7,330 nucleotides of DNA from Candidatus Auribacterota bacterium (GCA_016929035.1 JAFGJP010000044.1:1-7330), one strand, 5' to 3'; counted from the first letter of the stretch, positions 1 to 6,036 are shown. The notes: generated by a model from the letters alone, not told the origin. Program-made: numbers and translations.

Positions 1-231
1 AAGGATCTCTGCTCCGTGAGGTGCTTTTTTCTTCAGGATTCTTTGATAGCTTTCCTCATCTGTCACAACAATCTCTTTAGGGCGAAATTCTTCGGCTATT
101 TGAAGAGCTCGTTCGATGCTCTGATGAGTGGTTACCGCACGGATGCGGAAGCGCTTGCGGTGGCGCCTTATCACATCAAGGGTGCTTGTTCCTATAGAGC
201 CTGTCGAGCCGAGAATCGTAACGGATTTCAT
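1..231 (-). CDS. dxr: 1-deoxy-D-xylulose 5-phosphate reductoisomerase, N-terminal part (runs off left edge)
   Basis: This partial gene gives the first 77 residues of Dxr (IspC), which converts 1-deoxy-D-xylulose 5-phosphate to 2-C-methyl-D-erythritol 4-phosphate with NADPH. That is the committed step of the cytoplasmic MEP isoprenoid pathway. I translated it by hand: it opens MKSVTILGSTGSIGTSTLDV, which holds the family's hallmark NADPH-binding GSTGSIG loop at residues 8-14. The following alternating strand/helix stretch (IRAVTT, AEEFRPKEIVV) fits the Rossmann domain. The ATG at 229-231 is chosen because it puts the glycine loop at the usual distance from the N-terminus. No good Shine-Dalgarno precedes it; the upstream RNA is A/U-rich (TTTTCTTTATT before ATG). 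It follows cdsA after a 231-nt repeat-rich spacer, matching the common uppS-cdsA-dxr order. The catalytic and C-terminal domains are outside the window. Confidence 0.93.
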   Translation of the reverse strand, partial: MKSVTILGSTGSIGTSTLDVIRRHRKRFRIRAVTTHQSIERALQIAEEFRPKEIVVTDEESYQRILKKKAPHGAEIL

Positions 232-462
232 AATAAAGAAAATTTGAAAAGTTAAATGTGAAATTTGAAATTAACAGAACGTTTCGCTGAATATCCAATT
301 TCATTAAATACGGATTTAACGGATTTTTTGTTTTGCACAGGCCGTTTATGAACGGCTTCTACAGACGTTTTACTTTTTTTTGTCTTTACGCAGTAGATTT
401 TATTAATCATCGCGCGATAGCGCACCTTTATTTTTAACTTTTAATTTTTCATTTTTAATTTT
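232..462. repeat. Repeat-rich spacer between cdsA and dxr
   Basis: This 231-nt AT-rich spacer has no credible gene. Several short repeats can be read directly. AAATTTGAAA occurs at 240-249 and 261-270. ACGGATTT occurs at 310-317 and 319-326. TTTTAATTTTT occurs at 439-449 and 453-463, and the last copy reaches the cdsA stop codon. There is also a hairpin at 341-356 and a CG-rich palindrome ATCGCGCGAT at 409-418. The AT-rich tract at the right end is a loose inverted counterpart of the one at the left. I see no convincing promoter for dxr and no hairpin followed by a T-run in the direction of transcription. dxr may therefore be read through from cdsA. Confidence 0.6.
341..356. repeat. Small perfect hairpin (REP-like)
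   Basis: GCCGTT (341-346) and AACGGC (351-356) form a perfect 6-bp stem with a 4-nt TATG loop. On the minus strand the flanks read CTGTAGAA before it and CTGTGCAAAA after it, with no T-run, so it is a poor terminator for cdsA. The look (a TGTAG lead-in, then a CG-rich stem) recalls short REP-like intergenic repeats, but that is only a resemblance. Confidence 0.45.
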
Positions 463-1305
463 TTAGATGATCGCTTCCATGAAGAAGTACATGACAGGAG
501 CTGTAAAAAATATGCTGTCAAGAACATCCAGTATTCCTCCGAGCCCGGGCAGACGCTGGCTTGAGTCTTTCACGTCAGCATCGCGCTTGAGAAGGCTTTC
601 AGCAAGATCGCCCAGCTGGCCGATGATGCCGATAAGAATGCCGGCTATCACAGCGTGCCGGATATTTAGAGATTGAAGAAAAAAGCTTTTGAAGACAACA
701 GAAGCAATGATCGCTCCGGCGAATCCTCCGAGAGCGCCTTCGACGGTTTTGTTAGGGCTGATCCGGGGACAGAGGCGGATGTTTCCGACGGTTTTGCCGC
801 TGAAGTAAGCGAAAATATCCGTCGCTTTTGTCGTCACGATGAGAAGCAAAAGAAATTTTCTTCCGTCGACGCCGGGAAAATAGTTAATTTTTATAACAAA
901 GCTGAGCATCCAGACAATATAGAAGAATCCCATGAAGCTGACGGAGATGTCCAGAAGGGCCGAGTTGTCCTGCTTGCTGTAGATGTTGAGAAAATAGACG
1001 AGAAAGAATCCGGCAAAAAGGCAGAAAAGGGCAAAAGAGTCACGGCCAAAATCAGGAGATTTTATAACGTATGAGCACCAGTAGAGGTGCCAGATGTAGA
1101 CAATCGAGGCAAAAGCCCCGAAGGCCTTCATGGTTTTTACGCCTTTTTTTTCCATCAGATGAAAAAATTCCAGGATGCCCATAACGGCGATTATGGTGAA
1201 GGTCAGGGGGAAGAGAAAAGACAGCGATGGGGAATGGCTGAGTCCGATCACCAAAAGGATCAGGCAGGCCAGTACAGATCCGCTGACGGCTCTTTTGAAC
1301 AGCAT
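463..1305 (-). CDS. cdsA: Phosphatidate cytidylyltransferase (CDP-diglyceride synthase)
   Basis: This 280-aa integral inner-membrane enzyme makes CDP-diacylglycerol from phosphatidic acid and CTP, the branch point for bacterial phospholipids. Many hydrophobic segments are visible (about 10-22, 28-48, 62-80, 90-108, 120-140, 148-166, 195-210, 217-232, 262-280). The conserved TKATDIFAYFSGKTVG region is at about 159-174 and RISPNKTVEG at 181-190. The C-terminal family signature is at 237-263: S237, K240-R241, K246-D247, PG 253-254, GG 256-257, D260 and D263. The usual His of PGHGG is Leu (L255) and the usual Arg of DRxD is Val (V261); the acidic residues are kept. The length is normal for the family. 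It starts 3 nt after the uppS stop with GGAGGG at good spacing, so the two genes are cotranscribed and probably translationally coupled. dxr follows after a long spacer. Confidence 0.93.
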   Translation of the reverse strand: MLFKRAVSGSVLACLILLVIGLSHSPSLSFLFPLTFTIIAVMGILEFFHLMEKKGVKTMKAFGAFASIVYIWHLYWCSYVIKSPDFGRDSFALFCLFAGFFLVYFLNIYSKQDNSALLDISVSFMGFFYIVWMLSFVIKINYFPGVDGRKFLLLLIVTTKATDIFAYFSGKTVGNIRLCPRISPNKTVEGALGGFAGAIIASVVFKSFFLQSLNIRHAVIAGILIGIIGQLGDLAESLLKRDADVKDSSQRLPGLGGILDVLDSIFFTAPVMYFFMEAII

Positions 1306-1308
1306 GTT

Positions 1309-2043
1309 TTACAACCCTCCAAATCGTCTTTTGCGCTTTTGAAAATCTATGACAGCATTGAAAAAGTCTACTTCATTATAATCCGGCCAGAGCGTTTGCG
1401 TAAAATAGAGTTCCGCATAGGATATTTGCCAGAGAAGGAAGTTGCTCAGCCGCATTTCTCCGCTTGTCCTTATCAGGAGCTCGGGGTCCGGAATACCGGA
1501 TGTGTAAAGGAACTTTTCAATATCTTCGGGCAGGATATTTTTGTCCTTTTCAGATTTGGTTTCCAGAAGACGTTCAAAAGCACGGGCAATTTCCTGCCGA
1601 GACCCGTAGTTCAAGGCGACAATGACGGTGAGATCCTGGCAGTGGGATGTCTTCTGAATCGTATCTTCCAGGGTTTTCCTCGGCTTTTCAGGTATTTTGG
1701 ACAGGTCGCCAATCGTCAGGAGGCGGATATTATTTTTTATCATTTGCGGCGTTTCTTTCTGAAGAAACCTTGTCATGAGATTAAAGAGTCCGCTGATCTC
1801 CGTCTTTGGCCTTTTCCAGTTTTCCGTTGAGAACGCGTAAAGGGTGAGGTAATGGATGCCTGTATTCCTGGCGGCTGTTATTGTGCGCCGGATGGCTTCA
1901 GCTCCGGCCTGATGACCTTTAAGACGTGTCAGTCTCCTTTTTGCTGCCCACCGCCCGTTCCCGTCCATGATAATGGCCACGTGCTGAGGCAAAGGGAGTG
2001 ATTTGATTTTTTCTATTAGATTATCTTCCGCGGTACTAGTCAT
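1309..2043 (-). CDS. uppS: Isoprenyl (undecaprenyl) diphosphate synthase
   Basis: This 244-aa cytoplasmic cis-prenyltransferase condenses isopentenyl diphosphate onto farnesyl diphosphate, giving the C55 carrier precursor for peptidoglycan and surface glycans. All family landmarks are visible: HVAIIMDGNGRW with catalytic Asp at residue 27 and the GNGRW phosphate-binding stretch at 28-32, H44, FSTENW at 71-76, RTSGE at 192-196 followed by MRLSNF, and YAELYF at 209-214 with E211. The position before RLSN is Met, where Q or H is common. Length and the RRFGGL end are normal. The ATG at 2041-2043 puts the catalytic Asp at the usual distance from the N-terminus; no alternative upstream start is needed. 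A strong promoter-like sequence ends only about 9 nt upstream, so the mRNA may be nearly leaderless. It is the first gene of the uppS-cdsA(-dxr) block; the frr gene often found upstream in other bacteria is absent here. Confidence 0.96.
   Translation of the reverse strand: MTSTAEDNLIEKIKSLPLPQHVAIIMDGNGRWAAKRRLTRLKGHQAGAEAIRRTITAARNTGIHYLTLYAFSTENWKRPKTEISGLFNLMTRFLQKETPQMIKNNIRLLTIGDLSKIPEKPRKTLEDTIQKTSHCQDLTVIVALNYGSRQEIARAFERLLETKSEKDKNILPEDIEKFLYTSGIPDPELLIRTSGEMRLSNFLLWQISYAELYFTQTLWPDYNEVDFFNAVIDFQKRKRRFGGL
1315..1320 (-). promoter_or_regulatory. Ribosome binding site of cdsA inside uppS
   Basis: GGAGGG on the minus strand lies in the last sense codons of uppS (the Gly-Gly-Leu end), followed by 9 nt and the cdsA ATG at 1305. 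It fixes the cdsA start and suggests that ribosomes finishing uppS help initiation on cdsA. Confidence 0.8.
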
Positions 2044-2052
2044 GATTCCAGT

Positions 2053-2081
2053 ATTATATATTGAGAGTTATTCATTGTAAA
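2053..2081 (-). promoter_or_regulatory. Predicted sigma70-type promoter of uppS
   Basis: On the minus strand TTTACA (2076-2081, 5 of 6 to TTGACA) is followed after 17 nt by a perfect TATAAT (2053-2058). Transcription would begin near 2046, only about 3-5 nt before the uppS ATG at 2043. Only a weak GGAA precedes the ATG, which fits a nearly leaderless mRNA. The region is AT-rich, so a chance match is possible. Confidence 0.6.
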
Positions 2082-2107
2082 TTTTTAATCTTCAAATAAT
2101 CAATCCA

Positions 2108-2150
2108 GCGGGCTGTGTTTGAGCCCGCATAGTTCATCAAAATTGATGAA
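2108..2150 (-). terminator. Tandem hairpins after the receiver genes, possible terminator
   Basis: Two perfect inverted repeats sit between the last receiver gene and the uppS promoter. The first read on the minus strand has arms TTCATCAA (2133-2140) and TTGATGAA (2143-2150), an 8-bp stem with a 2-nt loop. The second has GCGGGCT (2108-2114) and AGCCCGC (2122-2128), a 7-bp GC-rich stem with a 7-nt loop. The sequence after the GC-rich stem is only moderately T-rich (TGGATTGATTATTTG), so this is not a classical intrinsic terminator. Position, between one operon's end and the next promoter, is the main argument. Confidence 0.4.
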
Positions 2151-2170
2151 ATATTCAGGTGAGGGAGATT

Positions 2171-2545
2171 CTATTGAGGCTGACTTAAAAATCGCTCGAT
2201 GATATCAAGCAGCTCTTCTGATTTGAAGGGTTTTTTAACGTAGGCGTCCGCACCCGCTTCACGTCCCTGTTTTTTGTCGGATTCCTGGGCTCTTGCCGTC
2301 AGCATGATAACAGGTATTTTTGAAAAAGCCGCGTCTCTTTTTAAAAGGCCGCAGACCGTGTACCCGTTCATTTTCGGAAGCATGAGGTCGAGAATGATGA
2401 TGTCAGGATTTTCCTTTCTTGCCATTTCAAGCGCCTCCTGTCCGTCTCGGCCTGTCACGACCTCATAACCGCTTTGCTTGAGACGGTGGGATAGCATGAA
2501 AACGATGTTCGGCTCATCGTCAACAATGAGAATTTTACGGCTCAT
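2171..2545 (-). CDS. Stand-alone response regulator receiver protein (second of pair)
   Basis: This 124-aa protein is a single CheY-like receiver domain with no output domain. The phosphorylation site is complete: acidic pair D9-D10, phospho-acceptor D53 in LDLMLPKMNGY, T83 in MLTAR and K105 in VKKPF. The aromatic switch position is Tyr (Y102). It should take phosphate from a histidine kinase, most simply the hybrid kinase encoded two genes upstream, and act by protein contact in the cytoplasm. The start chosen is the ATG at 2543-2545 (MSRKILIVDDE), because AGAGGAG lies 8 nt before it and the receiver fold begins there. An in-frame ATG 27 codons earlier would add a basic tail lying inside the previous gene and is unlikely. 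It overlaps that gene by 11 nt, implying translational coupling. Its sequence resembles the neighbouring receiver, suggesting tandem duplication. Confidence 0.92.
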   Translation of the reverse strand: MSRKILIVDDEPNIVFMLSHRLKQSGYEVVTGRDGQEALEMARKENPDIIILDLMLPKMNGYTVCGLLKRDAAFSKIPVIMLTARAQESDKKQGREAGADAYVKKPFKSEELLDIIERFLSQPQ

Positions 2546-2948
2546 CAGGGTTGCTCCTCTTGGTTTCGAAAGTGGAGATGCTCTCGATCGTCCGGCGGAT
2601 TTTTTCAACAAGCTCCTGTCCGTCAAATGGCTTGGGGATATGGCATTCGCCGCCGACCTCGTATTCCGCCATTTTTTCTTCCAGCGAGTCTTTTGCCGTT
2701 AAGAAGATAACAGGTATTTTTGCCGTTGACTCGTCTTCTTTTAGGACCCGGCAGACGACCCTGCCATTGAGATCAGGCAGTATCACATCAAGAACAATAA
2801 GGTGAGGACGGTGCTGCCGCGCTAGCTCTATCCCCTCATGGCCTGTTTTTGCCGTCAGGACAAGGAAGCCGTTAGCTTCTAGGCGGTTTTTGATCATTTT
2901 CAGAATATGGTCTTCGTCATCTATGACAAGTACCTTCAGCGGATCCAT
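2535..2948 (-). CDS. Stand-alone response regulator receiver protein (first of pair)
   Basis: This 137-aa CheY-like receiver has only a short polar C-terminal tail (about residues 124-137) after the domain. Visible active-site residues are D10-D11, phospho-acceptor D54 in LDVILPDLNG, T84 in FLTAK and K106 in PKPF. The switch-helix position that is Tyr in the sister protein is His here (H103), so the two may signal differently. The ATG at 2946-2948 is used. Its ribosome site is weak: an AGGA lies about 15 nt upstream, further than ideal. It starts 36 nt after the double stop (TAA TAG) of the hybrid kinase gene, and its last 11 nt overlap the next receiver gene. The absence of an output domain means its partner is not visible. 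Phosphate from the upstream kinase is the simplest inference. Confidence 0.92.
   Translation of the reverse strand: MDPLKVLVIDDEDHILKMIKNRLEANGFLVLTAKTGHEGIELARQHRPHLIVLDVILPDLNGRVVCRVLKEDESTAKIPVIFLTAKDSLEEKMAEYEVGGECHIPKPFDGQELVEKIRRTIESISTFETKRSNPDEP
2554..2560 (-). promoter_or_regulatory. Ribosome binding site deciding the start of the second receiver gene
   Basis: AGAGGAG on the minus strand, 8 nt before the ATG at 2545, lies inside the 3' end of the preceding receiver gene. It supports the 124-aa start over the longer 151-aa reading. Confidence 0.75.
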
Positions 2949-2983
2949 AGCTTTGAGAGCAATCCTTTTTTTGTTCAGCTTCT

Positions 2984-3013
2984 ATTATAAATTATCCATG
3001 AGGACTTTTTCAA
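2984..3013 (-). promoter_or_regulatory. Possible internal promoter for the two receiver genes
   Basis: On the minus strand TTGAAA (3008-3013, 5 of 6) is followed by 18 nt and a perfect TATAAT (2984-2989), overlapping the end of the kinase gene. Transcription would start near 2977, about 29 nt before the first receiver ATG. It could allow the receivers to be made in excess of the kinase. The TATAAT overlaps the kinase stop codon, so chance is a real alternative. Confidence 0.4.
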
Positions 3014-5237
3014 TATTTTCAGACAAGAGGGAATCGTCCAGGGGCTTTGAGAGAACGGGGATTTTTTTTGTCCCCATCTCGTCGAGCTTTCGGCTGTCAA
3101 CGGGAAAGCCGGAAAGGATGATAATAGGAATATCTGCTGTTTGAGGATTTGTCTTGAGGCGGCCGATGACTTCGTACCCGTTCATAACAGGCATCTGCAT
3201 ATCGAGAATGATCAGGTCAGGCTTTTTTTCTCTCATAATGTCCAGCGCTTTCTGGCCGTCAGAAGCAGTGATCACTTCTTTAAATCCCTTGCTTTCCATC
3301 TTGATCTTCATGAGCTCGGTTAAGGTGATCTCGTCGTCAACAAGAAGTATCCGGACATTTCGCAGATTCACTTCAAGAAGGTTTTTCTTTGCATCCTCGA
3401 TCAGGCTGTCGGTGTATTTTTCATTATCCGGATAAATGGATATTCCCAGTTTGATTTTTATAACGGTATCTAATTTCTTCTCTGAAAGATAGTCCTGGAA
3501 AGATTTTTTTATCCTCTTGCCGACGGTCAGGCCGCCCTTCCTGTCCGTATCAAGCAGCATGACAGCCAGCCCTTCCGGACACTCTATCACGGTGTCGTCC
3601 GAGCGATAGACGCCTTCCTGAGCCAGGCTCTTCATGTCGCTGATCACCATGTGGAACCTGTCATCACCCAGGCTTTTTTTCACGTCAGAAGGGTTTTCTA
3701 TGATGCCGAGAAGAAGGATGAGGCGGGTTTCTTTACCGGCGGCTTCTTCGATCATTGTTGCCAGGGATTCGTTGAAAATGATTTCGCTTGAGAGCTTCGG
3801 CAGCGTGAAGAAGATTTTTGTTCCCTCGCCCACAACGGATTCCGCCCACATCTGTCCGCCGTGCATTTCAACAAGGGCCTTTGATATCGGGAGCCCGAGA
3901 CCGGTGCCTTTTATTCCCGGGCCGTTGGCGCGGTCCACCTGAACGAACTTTTCAAATATTTTGGGAAGGTTTTCCCTGGATATTCCGACACCGGTATCCG
4001 AGACGCAGATGCGCGCTTCATTTTCTGTCTCTGAAACTTCGATCGTGATCTTTCCTTTCTCATCTGTAAATTTATAAGCGTTGGAGATCAGGTTCGTGAT
4101 GACCTGAGTGATCTTGGCCGCGTCAAAAAATAATTTTAATCCCTTCTGGGGCATAATGGTCGTGATGTCCAGCTTTTTTCTTAAGAATCCGTGAAAGCGG
4201 GGAAGGACGCGGCAGACAAGGTCGACAAGGTCAGCCTGCTCTCTTCTCAGCTCGACCCGTCCGGATTCGATCTTCGATATGTCAAGAAGCTCGTCAATGA
4301 TCTGCTGAAGCCGATCAATATCTTCCAGGATGATATTGAGGAATTGCTTTTGCTCGTCTGTTGTCTCGCCCAGCAGGCCGTCAAGGAACTGCGACGTTCC
4401 TTCCCTGATGGACGTCAGAGGTGTGCGCAGCTCGTGAGAGACAGCGCTGACAAACTCGTCTTTCAGCTTTTCGATTTTCTTCCTTTCCGTGATATCGCGA
4501 TAAATTCCCTGGACGACCATTTTTCCTCCGATGTCTGAAACGCTGGAGCTGACTTCAACGGGAATTCTCTGACGATCACTGTTTTGTATAAAAAGATTCG
4601 TGAAAACGGATTTGCCCTGGCCTATCTGATCAAGGAATACTTTCTGGTAAAAGCCTTTCTGATCTTCGGGATACATGTCTGTGTAATGCATCCCGATGAT
4701 TCGTCCGACAGGGATCCCCAGAAGGTCTTCGGCTTTTTTATTGGCGTCAATGATGATGCCTGTTTCCGCATCAGCCGTAATAATAGCGTCATTGGCTGAT
4801 TCAATAAGGTTGTAATATTTTTTTTCCGAATTTTTCAGGGCCTGCTTAAGATTGTGGCGCTCAATAGCATACATTATGGAGTGCATAAGACGCGTTGAGT
4901 CGACCGTTCCCTTGATGAGATAATCCTGCGCCCCTTTGCGGATAGCTTTTATGGCCAGCTGCTGGTCATTGAGGCCTGTCAGGATAATGATCGGGATTTC
5001 CGGCGCCTGAGCGTAGAGCCAGACAAAAGCTTCGAATCCCGTGGCGTCCGGCAGGGAAAGATCAAGCAATACGACATCAAAAGGCTTTTCCTTAAGGCTT
5101 TGATACGCTTTTTGAAGATTATCAACAAGAGTGACTTCCATAGAGATAGGCTGTGGCTCAGAAAGGGTTTCCTGGATAAGCCGGGCGTCTCCCGGGTTAT
5201 CTTCGACAAGTAAAATTCTAAGAGGATTGCTGTTCAT
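2985..5237 (-). CDS. Soluble hybrid sensor histidine kinase, REC-PAS-HisKA-HATPase-(GGDEF-like)-REC
   Basis: This is a 750-aa cytoplasmic kinase with no membrane segment or signal peptide. The domain order by eye starts with receiver 1, about 5-125 (E12-D13, D59, T87, K109). A PAS domain follows at about 137-252, ending in the typical DITERKK linker. HisKA is at about 256-325 with phospho-acceptor H268 in SHELRTPL. HATPase_c at about 370-482 shows an N-box with N382 and N386, DTGVGIS at 414-420, FEKF at 428-431, and KGTGLGL at 443-449. A region at about 500-622 resembles a degenerate GGDEF fold. Receiver 2 is at about 627-746 (D634-D635, D679, S709 in place of Thr, K731). Its input may be phosphate on receiver 1 plus a PAS ligand. 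It starts 11 nt after the glycosyltransferase stop with a weak AGG ribosome site, so it is probably cotranscribed. Two receiver genes follow. No symbol can be assigned. Confidence 0.93.
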   Translation of the reverse strand: MNSNPLRILLVEDNPGDARLIQETLSEPQPISMEVTLVDNLQKAYQSLKEKPFDVVLLDLSLPDATGFEAFVWLYAQAPEIPIIILTGLNDQQLAIKAIRKGAQDYLIKGTVDSTRLMHSIMYAIERHNLKQALKNSEKKYYNLIESANDAIITADAETGIIIDANKKAEDLLGIPVGRIIGMHYTDMYPEDQKGFYQKVFLDQIGQGKSVFTNLFIQNSDRQRIPVEVSSSVSDIGGKMVVQGIYRDITERKKIEKLKDEFVSAVSHELRTPLTSIREGTSQFLDGLLGETTDEQKQFLNIILEDIDRLQQIIDELLDISKIESGRVELRREQADLVDLVCRVLPRFHGFLRKKLDITTIMPQKGLKLFFDAAKITQVITNLISNAYKFTDEKGKITIEVSETENEARICVSDTGVGISRENLPKIFEKFVQVDRANGPGIKGTGLGLPISKALVEMHGGQMWAESVVGEGTKIFFTLPKLSSEIIFNESLATMIEEAAGKETRLILLLGIIENPSDVKKSLGDDRFHMVISDMKSLAQEGVYRSDDTVIECPEGLAVMLLDTDRKGGLTVGKRIKKSFQDYLSEKKLDTVIKIKLGISIYPDNEKYTDSLIEDAKKNLLEVNLRNVRILLVDDEITLTELMKIKMESKGFKEVITASDGQKALDIMREKKPDLIILDMQMPVMNGYEVIGRLKTNPQTADIPIIILSGFPVDSRKLDEMGTKKIPVLSKPLDDSLLSENIEKVLMDNL

Positions 5238-5248
5238 CTGACCTGGTA

Positions 5249-6028
5249 TCAGACATCGGTCTTTTTCAGGTAGTCTCCTGTGAGATTATATTTTAATATG
5301 GCAAAAATAGCGTTAAAGCCGTCTTTCCACGTTATCTTTTTCCCCTGTTCGTATGTGCGTCCGGAGTAAGAGATTGGGACTTCGTAAAAACGGGCTTTAA
5401 GCTTGGCTAACTTCGCCGTGACTTCCGGCTCAAAGCCGAACCGGTTTGATTCCAGGCGGATTTTTTTTATCATATCAGCACGAAAGACCTTGTAGCATGT
5501 TTCCATATCCGACATGTTGAGGTCTGTAAAAATGTTTGAGAACGTCGTCAGAAGTTTATTGGCGATCGAGTGCCAGAAGTAAAGGACGCGCCGGGTTTCG
5601 CCAAGAAAGCGGCTGCCGTAAACCACGTCGGCCCGCCCGTCGAGAATGGGTTCCAGAAGCCGGGGATACTCAAAAGGATTATATTCAAGGTCAGCGTCCT
5701 GGATAAGGATGTAATCGCCTGTGCTTGTATCAAGTCCTCTACGGATGGAAAAACCTTTTCCGGAGTTTTCGTCATTTTTCAGGAAGACAAAAGACGGCTC
5801 GCGGGGTGTTTTTTCTTTCTCGTCTGGAGCAGTTTTCCCGGAAAAAAACTTTTTCCAGTCTTTCTTGAGATCATCGATGAGCATGGCGGTCTTATCTGTC
5901 GAGCAGTCATCAATAATGAGGATCTCCTTTTCCATACCCTTCAGCGGCGAGGCGATGACGCGGGAAAGGATTTCCAAAAGAGTTGAATCTTCGTTGTAAA
6001 CCGGAATAATAATCGATAATTTTTTCAT
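5249..6028 (-). CDS. Family 2 glycosyltransferase, DPM1-like (polyprenyl-phosphate sugar transferase type)
   Basis: This 259-aa GT-A fold enzyme is predicted to transfer a sugar from a nucleotide-sugar, probably to a polyprenyl phosphate or surface glycan. Visible motifs are SIIIPVYNE at 5-13, IIDDCSTD at 38-45, GKGFSIRRGL at 90-99, the metal-binding QDADLEYNP at 110-118, YGSRFL at 137-142, and the subfamily stretch DMETCYKVF at 174-182. There is no clear membrane anchor. A charged stretch at about 57-78 (rich in K, D, E, P) looks like an insertion. The start is the ATG at 6026-6028, because GAGGT lies 8 nt before it and IIIPVYNE begins at once. An in-frame ATG 11 codons upstream gives an implausible tail lying over the promoter. 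It is first in the run leading to the kinase and receivers. Exact donor and acceptor cannot be read from sequence. Confidence 0.88.
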   Translation of the reverse strand: MKKLSIIIPVYNEDSTLLEILSRVIASPLKGMEKEILIIDDCSTDKTAMLIDDLKKDWKKFFSGKTAPDEKEKTPREPSFVFLKNDENSGKGFSIRRGLDTSTGDYILIQDADLEYNPFEYPRLLEPILDGRADVVYGSRFLGETRRVLYFWHSIANKLLTTFSNIFTDLNMSDMETCYKVFRADMIKKIRLESNRFGFEPEVTAKLAKLKARFYEVPISYSGRTYEQGKKITWKDGFNAIFAILKYNLTGDYLKKTDV

Positions 6029-6036
6029 GACTGTTG

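Noticed and set aside
341..356. Hairpin as a terminator for cdsA
   Set aside because: On the minus strand it is followed by CTGTGCAAAAC, with no T-run. The T-rich stretch lies on the plus strand, where no gene is read.
232..462. CRISPR array
   Set aside because: Repeats are very short, AT-rich, of different types and without regular spacers, and there are no cas genes.
673..1830. Long open frames on the plus strand opposite cdsA and uppS (133 and 247 aa)
   Set aside because: They lie antisense to genes with full family motifs, have no family resemblance and no convincing ribosome site. They are shadows of the real genes.
2546..2626. N-terminal extension of the second receiver (151-aa version)
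   Set aside because: The extra 27 residues are basic, lie inside the previous receiver gene and precede the normal receiver start. AGAGGAG sits correctly for the ATG at 2545.
3371..3737. Active diguanylate cyclase domain in the kinase
   Set aside because: The GGDEF signature is replaced by CPEGL and the metal-binding aspartates are missing, so catalysis is not expected.
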